A stretch of 64,000 nucleotides of DNA from the NCBI RefSeq assembly GCF_000733945.1, contig NZ_JPOL01000002.1:2171001-2235000 (forward strand). The letters run 5' to 3'. The translations under genes and the position numbers were made by a program. The notes beneath the pieces are model-generated. The model ran no database searches. It was given only the letters and a program-made list of their open reading frames with translations, and was not told the DNA's origin. This DNA is from Flavimarina sp. Hel_I_48 (lineage in GTDB: Bacteria; Bacteroidota; Bacteroidia; Flavobacteriales; Flavobacteriaceae). The first letter of the stretch is position 1. Each line of letters opens with the position of its first letter. Shown here one piece after another: positions 59,693 through 64,000 of the stretch.

Positions 59693-60382
59693 AATGTAGA
59701 AAATCAAGCCTAATTTAAAGGCATTTAGTTCGATAGTCTGATTTTCTACCGTATACGCATTTTTAAAAAAGGGTTCAAGGCTATAATAAAAGTAGAAATT
59801 AAAGCTGGCATAGCCAAAGGCAAATGTCGCACCCACCCTGTAGCGCTCCAGTTCGGGAATGTCTGTTTGTATAACTTGATTGCCCGGTTGTTCAAAATTT
59901 GCCTTATACGCATAGATATAGCCTAGTTGAAGCCCTGAATAGATTCTCCAAAAATTATACGTGTCTGCTGTTGAGGTGCGCCATCGAAATTGCAGCGGTA
60001 CTTCAATTTGATACGTAGAAAGCCAATTTTTATTATAATCCAGACCTGGGCCTAAAACCTGAAAAACAGTCTCTTCATTTTCCAGCTCACCTATAAAAAG
60101 ATTCTCATTATAAGTATTCATTGAAAGTCCGGCACCTAATCCTATAGATAAATTGCGTCTCTTATTGATTGGCATATCGCGTATATAACCAAAATGAAGA
60201 CCGCCGCTAAAACCATTCTGAGATATGCCATCAGGTTTGTCAACGAGCAGATTGAAGGTAATCGCTAGATAAAACTGATCTTCCCGGTATTTGTTGTCAA
60301 TAACGGAATCTTTTATAGTTTGCTGGCTGTACACCGGGGCCAACGAACACATAAACAAAATCAACAGATACGTAAATTTCAT
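59687..60382 (-). CDS. Outer-membrane beta-barrel protein, PorT-like family
   Basis: 231 residues: signal peptide to ~20 (APVYSQ), then amphipathic strands (FSGGLHFGYIRDM, LSIGLGAGLSMNTY, VPLQFRWRT, RIYSGLQLGYIYAYK, FKLGLIFYIL) of a small outer-membrane barrel (porin/PorT-like). Whether it takes part in type IX secretion is not evident; the true PorT gene normally lies elsewhere. It follows the ExbBD operon on the same strand after a terminator. Confidence 0.68.
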   Translation of the reverse strand: MKFTYLLILFMCSLAPVYSQQTIKDSVIDNKYREDQFYLAITFNLLVDKPDGISQNGFSGGLHFGYIRDMPINKRRNLSIGLGAGLSMNTYNENLFIGELENEETVFQVLGPGLDYNKNWLSTYQIEVPLQFRWRTSTADTYNFWRIYSGLQLGYIYAYKANFEQPGNQVIQTDIPELERYRVGATFAFGYASFNFYFYYSLEPFFKNAYTVENQTIELNAFKLGLIFYIL

Positions 60383-60469
60383 GCTATAAAGATACTTTAG
60401 ATGTAGGTAACGAAGGTATTGTATAGACTAAATAAATTTCAGAAACTTTATTTGAAAATATGGCACAAA

Positions 60470-60495
60470 AAAAACGCTCTGATAGGAGCGTTTTT
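60470..60495 (-). terminator. Terminator of the exbBD operon
   Basis: Ten-bp stem (AAAAACGCTC/GAGCGTTTTT), loop TGATAG, and T-run on the minus strand, 22 bases after the second exbD stop. Confidence 0.85.
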
Positions 60496-60516
60496 AAATT
60501 TTTGAAACTTTTTAAA

Positions 60517-60999
60517 TTAGTTATTGGCTTCAACGGCATTACCGTTTTTAGTCACATAATTAATTTTAAGTGCATCTACATCTCTCAGATGTTGTTTTAT
60601 GTCTGAAACTAGGCCCATATTCGTATCACCATCTACTTTAAGCGCAGTGGTAAGTAATGGTAAAAGTTCTTCTCGCTTTGTAGCTCTCTCCTCGTAAATA
60701 AAACCTGGGATATCATTAACATCAGCTAATTTATCGTTCAGTTGTATTTTTGCTTCGGTTCCATAGGTACTTTGATACCTAGGGCTTGGCTTACCAGCGT
60801 AAACATACATGATAAGATCTTTTTTATCAAGTTTTTCAATCTGATTGGCTGTAGGCAAATTGTTATTTATTTTCAAAGTGGTTTCTCGCATTGTTGTAGC
60901 AACCATAAAGAAAAAAAGTAACATAAAAACAATATCGGGTAGTGAAGCCGTATTTACTGCCGGCAGGTCACCACTTTTCTTTTTTGCAAATTTAGCCAT
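60517..60999 (-). CDS. exbD: ExbD/TolR-family protein 2
   Basis: 160 residues. N-terminal cytosolic tail, one transmembrane helix (SLPDIVFMLLFFFMVATTM) with the essential Asp in its first turn, and a periplasmic domain. ExbD/TolR partners the ExbB channel to turn proton flow into force on TonB. It is the last gene of the operon, 17 bases after the first exbD. Confidence 0.9.
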   Translation of the reverse strand: MAKFAKKKSGDLPAVNTASLPDIVFMLLFFFMVATTMRETTLKINNNLPTANQIEKLDKKDLIMYVYAGKPSPRYQSTYGTEAKIQLNDKLADVNDIPGFIYEERATKREELLPLLTTALKVDGDTNMGLVSDIKQHLRDVDALKINYVTKNGNAVEANN

Positions 61000-61016
61000 A
61001 TTGATATTTTGTTAGA

Positions 61017-61634
61017 TTAATTACTTTTAGGTTCAGCCTCAGAAAGTTTTTCAGGAAACATTTCCCTAATTCTCTCTAATTTAGGCCTTAGCTTATCTTT
61101 CGTGCTTGACGAAGTTCCAGGATCATTGTACGTGTTCTCCATTTCTGTAAATGCGACATTATACATTTTCATAGATTCTCTATCACGCAGCTGATTGTAA
61201 GCAGCTACAAGCTCGTTTTGTACCGAAATATACCGTTTGTACGATGTACCTCTATTATTAACCAGGGATATGATTGCCGTGGTAGGGTTCACAGATGAAC
61301 TTTCATCCTTAGCCCCCTGGCAGTAATTACAAGCATCATCACCTGTTCCAGCGCCGTTGTCCAAAAATTCTACAGCGGCGGCACGTAAATCTTTTAAATC
61401 CATTGATTCTTCTTCAACAAGAAGATCATCATTGGCATTTACATTTACCACAAATAAATTACGCTGTTTAATAATAGGTGGTGGCGGTTGGTTCTCGTCT
61501 AATTTAGGAGGCAGCTTACGGCTAATACCGCTATCTGTCTCAATTGTCGTCGTTACCAGAAAGAAGATAAGCAATAAGAAGGCAATATCTGCCATCGATC
61601 CTGCATTCACCTCTGGTGCATCTCTCTTTGCCAT
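61017..61634 (-). CDS. exbD: ExbD/TolR-family protein 1
   Basis: 205 residues, longer than usual. One transmembrane helix (SMADIAFLLLIFFLVTTTI) with the conserved Asp, then a periplasmic domain with an insertion containing CNYC. Flavobacteria commonly have two tandem ExbD proteins beside one ExbB; the longer one may have a distinct periplasmic contact. Seven bases separate it from the four-helix membrane protein upstream. Confidence 0.9.
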   Translation of the reverse strand: MAKRDAPEVNAGSMADIAFLLLIFFLVTTTIETDSGISRKLPPKLDENQPPPPIIKQRNLFVVNVNANDDLLVEEESMDLKDLRAAAVEFLDNGAGTGDDACNYCQGAKDESSSVNPTTAIISLVNNRGTSYKRYISVQNELVAAYNQLRDRESMKMYNVAFTEMENTYNDPGTSSSTKDKLRPKLERIREMFPEKLSEAEPKSN

Positions 61635-61641
61635 AGTATTG

Positions 61642-62082
61642 TTATTTAGCTAATTTTTTAACGCCGGAAAAGACCATAGCGCCAATCGCAAGTATTGCTA
61701 GGATATAGAATGCATAAATACCAGTCTCAACCCATCGTGATCCCGATGCCGATAACACTTCGCCATCCTGCATTGGGGTCTCCTGACCTGAAGCCAACAC
61801 ATAGGATATGACAATTACCGCGGCAAATGCGCCCAAACCTATTAATGTACTCTTTAAACTATTAGCATTGCTGAAAAGGTTCTTAAGGACAAAGACCACT
61901 ACGAACACCAGGGCTATTGCAAAAATTATGTATGCAATATAAATAAATGGTGTAACAAGAGAACTTTGTAAATCATTAGAATCTGCAATTGCTGTATCGC
62001 CGGCCAAGATGATCCTCACAAGCCAGACAGCCGCAAGAATACTTATTATGATCGAAACGATTTTTAAGATTTTATGTAACAT
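61642..62082 (-). CDS. Four-helix membrane protein within the exb operon
   Basis: 146 residues with four hydrophobic segments: IVSIIISILAAVWLVRIIL, FIYIAYIIFAIALVFVVVFV, ALGAFAAVIVISYVLA-like (GLGAFAAVIVISYVLA) and GIYAFYILAILAIGAMVF. No known catalytic motif. It sits between exbB and the first exbD on the same strand with short spacers, so it is probably an accessory subunit of the proton-driven complex in Bacteroidota. Confidence 0.68.
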   Translation of the reverse strand: MLHKILKIVSIIISILAAVWLVRIILAGDTAIADSNDLQSSLVTPFIYIAYIIFAIALVFVVVFVLKNLFSNANSLKSTLIGLGAFAAVIVISYVLASGQETPMQDGEVLSASGSRWVETGIYAFYILAILAIGAMVFSGVKKLAK

Positions 62083-62109
62083 AAGTATAAATTGTATAAA
62101 AGATTGATA

Positions 62110-62919
62110 TTACTTTCTGATAGTAGGATTCTTGTAACGTACAAGCATGTCAATCAAAGTAATAGAAGCATCTTCCATATCGTTTACAATACTATCAATC
62201 TTAGCGATAATATAATTATAGAAAATCTGAAGGATAATTGCCACGATAAGACCGAATACAGTCGTCAAAAGTGCAACTTTAATACCACCCGCAACAAGTG
62301 AAGGCTGCATGTCCCCTGCTGCTTCAATACGGTCAAATGCCTCAATCATACCAAGTACGGTACCCATGAAACCAAGCATAGGAGCAAGAGCGATAAATAA
62401 GGATACCCAAGAAACGTTTTTCTCAAGTTGGCCCATTTGAACACCACCGTAAGCTACAACAGCCTTTTCAGCAGCATCAACGCCTTCGTCAACACGGTCT
62501 AAACCTTGGTAATAAATAGATGCAACCGGTCCGCTTGTGTTTCTGCAAACTTCTTTAGCTGCTTCCACACCGCCACTGTTTAATGCATCTTCTACATCCT
62601 GCGCTAATTTTTTTGTATTAGTTGTAGCAAGATTAAGGAATATGATACGTTCTATAGCAATTGCAAGACCTAAGATCAAACATAAGAGTACAATACCCAT
62701 AAATGCTGGTCCACCTTCAATAAAACGTTTTTTAAGCGTTTGTGTAAAAGAAAGATCCTCTTCAGTATCGGCTGCCATTTCCTGGTCAGCTTGCTCATCT
62801 TGTACCGCTGTGATTACGGCAGAATTAGTTAAAGTTAATGCAGCAGTATTTGCCTGCATCGAAAAATTGCCCACTGCCATAACAGCTGCGATTGTTAAGA
62901 TTGAAAATAGTCTTTTCAT
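62110..62919 (-). CDS. exbB: ExbB/TolQ/MotA-family proton channel protein
   Basis: 269 residues. A signal-like N-terminal segment (MKRLFSILTIAAVMAVGNFS) and an acidic stretch precede the ExbB core, which has three transmembrane helices: GPAFMGIVLLCLILGLAI; WVSLFIALAPMLGFMGTVLGM with the conserved GxxGTVxGM; and GGIKVALLTTVFGLIVAIIL. It forms the pentameric channel of the TonB energy complex with the two ExbD proteins. The frame stays open upstream into the tRNA gene, but the Met at 62919 is the only plausible start. Confidence 0.9.
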   Translation of the reverse strand: MKRLFSILTIAAVMAVGNFSMQANTAALTLTNSAVITAVQDEQADQEMAADTEEDLSFTQTLKKRFIEGGPAFMGIVLLCLILGLAIAIERIIFLNLATTNTKKLAQDVEDALNSGGVEAAKEVCRNTSGPVASIYYQGLDRVDEGVDAAEKAVVAYGGVQMGQLEKNVSWVSLFIALAPMLGFMGTVLGMIEAFDRIEAAGDMQPSLVAGGIKVALLTTVFGLIVAIILQIFYNYIIAKIDSIVNDMEDASITLIDMLVRYKNPTIRK

Positions 62920-62990
62920 TGCTTTTGATCTTAAAATTTGGTTAGTAAAGTGATAAAGATATAAAAATAATTGTTTAAAAATAAAATTAG

Positions 62991-63078
62991 CAGAGAGGAA
63001 GGGATTCGAACCCTCGATACGCTTTTGGCGTATACACGCTTTCCAGGCGTGCGCCTTCGACCGCTCGGCCACCTCTCT
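62991..63078 (-). tRNA. tRNA-Ser (anticodon GGA)
   Basis: Class II tRNA of 88 bases on the minus strand. Acceptor AGAGAGG pairs with CCTCTCT, with discriminator G. The anticodon stem is CACGC/GCGTG around the loop CTGGAAA, so the anticodon is GGA, reading TCC and TCT. It has the long variable arm of tRNA-Ser (TATACGCCAAAAGCGTAT) and the TTCGAATCC T-loop. CCA is not encoded. It lies just upstream of exbB. Confidence 0.95.
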
Positions 63079-63189
63079 CAATAACAAAACCCAAAAAAGG
63101 CATAAGGTCCTTTCACTGAATTAGGGATAAGCAAATAACGAAAAAAAAACCGTTCTCAAAAACGTGAAGAGAATAAAATATTTTAAATA

Positions 63190-64000
63190 TTAGCACATTT
63201 CCCCACGAATTGATGTTTCAAATATAGTTTTAAAGACTTGTTTTCCCAAATCCTGACCCAAGAGATACATCATCTTTGCAATCGCCGCTTCGGTTGTTAT
63301 ATCCTTGCCAGAGATCACTCCAAGTTGCCCCAATTGTGTACTCGTCTCATAGTTACCCATTTGCACAACTCCGGAAAGGCATTGTGTTACATTGACCACT
63401 GGAATATCCCTGTCTATACAATTTTTTAAAAGTTTTAAAAACCAGGGTTGTGTACTGGCATTTCCATTTCCAAATGTCTTTAAAATCACTCCCGAAAATT
63501 TTGTTTTCGTGAGCATTTGTGTTAATAATTCCTCATTTAAGCCCGGAAAAAGATGAATAACCAAAATATCGGTGATCATTTTTTCATGAACTATAAGTTT
63601 TTTACGCCTATAGGGACGCAGATTTTGATCTGCAATCGTAAGATTTACCCCAGAAGTGGCAAGTGGAATACAATTAGGAGAGGCAAAAGCTTCAAAATGT
63701 TCTGCACTTGCCTTAGTTGTCCTATTGCCACGATATAGTTTGTATTCAAAGTAAAGGCATACTTCGGTAATATAAGGACGTCCATTTTTGCGTAGGGAGG
63801 CCAATTGTGCCGCGGTAATCAGATTTTCTTTTGCATCTGTGCGTAAGTCGCCTATGGGCAATTGTGAGCCGGTAAGTATTACCGGTTTTGAAAGGTTTTC
63901 AAGCATAAAACTAAGGGCAGAGGCTGTGTAGCTCATGGTGTCACTGCCATGAAGAACTACGAATCCATTATGGTCTGCATAGTTTTCATTGATAATGTTA
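63190..64000 (-). CDS. ansA: L-asparaginase, type I, C-terminal part
   Basis: The frame is open to the right edge; the visible ~270 residues begin inside the gene (NIINENYADHNGFVVLHGSD), on the minus strand. VVLHGSDTMSYTAS is the second catalytic block of asparaginases (Thr/Asp/Lys site), SKPVILTGSQLPIGDLRTDAKEN a further active-site segment, and ILKTFGNGNAS and VNVTQCLSGVV are typical of the cytosolic type I enzyme. The first catalytic Thr (GGT/TGGTI) lies beyond the edge. It hydrolyses asparagine to aspartate and ammonia. Confidence 0.9.
   Translation of the reverse strand, partial: NIINENYADHNGFVVLHGSDTMSYTASALSFMLENLSKPVILTGSQLPIGDLRTDAKENLITAAQLASLRKNGRPYITEVCLYFEYKLYRGNRTTKASAEHFEAFASPNCIPLATSGVNLTIADQNLRPYRRKKLIVHEKMITDILVIHLFPGLNEELLTQMLTKTKFSGVILKTFGNGNASTQPWFLKLLKNCIDRDIPVVNVTQCLSGVVQMGNYETSTQLGQLGVISGKDITTEAAIAKMMYLLGQDLGKQVFKTIFETSIRGEMC

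Noticed and set aside
59687..60382. The T9SS component PorT itself
   Set aside because: Only general barrel similarity is seen; no T9SS gene is nearby and the characteristic neighbourhood of porT is missing.
62920..63087. N-terminal extension of ExbB through the tRNA-Ser gene
   Set aside because: The extension is the translation of a tRNA gene; the Met at 62919 gives a normal protein.

Overview
The window looks like chromosome of a Bacteroidota bacterium of the family Flavobacteriaceae, probably marine. The evidence is a type IX secretion C-terminal sorting domain (ThuA protein), several lipoproteins with an acidic stretch after the lipidated Cys, a TonB receptor with a carboxypeptidase-regulatory-like N-terminus, TAnnTTTG (-7) promoter boxes instead of sigma70 -10 boxes, few Shine-Dalgarno sequences and AT-rich spacers. 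Most of the window is conserved core genome. I see no integrase, transposase, CRISPR array or plasmid gene.

Layout. 1-12.9 kb: end of an M1 aminopeptidase, a DsbA-like protein, trmN6, a glutaryl-CoA-type acyl-CoA dehydrogenase, a DUF3050 protein, a [2Fe-2S] ferredoxin, a secreted ThuA protein, the Fe-S carriers Nfu and Mrp/ApbC, a nitroreductase, a secreted amidohydrolase, a sugar aminotransferase, Kdo transferase WaaA and a DUF2461 protein. 13.1-16.8 kb: a DNA-repair cassette. A LexA-like S24 regulator diverges from a radical-SAM gene split by a -1 frameshift at an A AAA AAC slippery heptamer, followed by a DUF4130-type partner. Two related 'CRET' small lipoproteins flank it. 16.8-24.2 kb: fabD, sucB and sucA, a decayed outer-membrane gene and a polyprenyl synthase.

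24.4-31.1 kb: TetR regulator plus a complete TolC/adaptor/RND efflux operon. 31.2-35.6 kb: an apparent copper-handling island with two paralogous GKCYL Cys proteins, a His/Met lipoprotein, an MbnP-like copper protein, an MbnH/MauG-like diheme enzyme and an outer-membrane barrel with an N-terminal CxxCxC. In studied MbnPH pairs the diheme enzyme converts a Trp of MbnP to kynurenine to make a copper site. There is no methanobactin biosynthesis gene here. 35.7-37.6 kb: an exported SAM methyltransferase between two paralogous lipoproteins. A structured, probably dispersed, repeat lies before aspS.

39.8-43.9 kb: a beta-helix-like lipoprotein and a TonB receptor whose promoter carries seven GTTA-like half-sites phased every 11 bp, the pattern of a PhoB/OmpR-type activator. 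44-47.5 kb: dgt, then a TetR/AhpD-like/DsbA-like redox module with matching CTAAAC-N4-GTTTAG operators. 47.6-63 kb: dxs, tadA, a cNMP/CBS/DUF294 protein and an exonuclease separated by a heptamer tandem array, a helical protein coupled to an ankyrin protein, a serine hydrolase, a YagU-like protein, asnS, rpoN, a membrane protein, an outer-membrane barrel, an ExbB/ExbD energy-transduction operon and tRNA-Ser(GGA). The window ends inside a type I asparaginase gene.

The strongest candidates for under-described biology are the copper island, the frameshifted radical-SAM repair gene with its autocleavable-type regulator, the 11-bp-phased operator array, the exported methyltransferase locus and the heptamer array.
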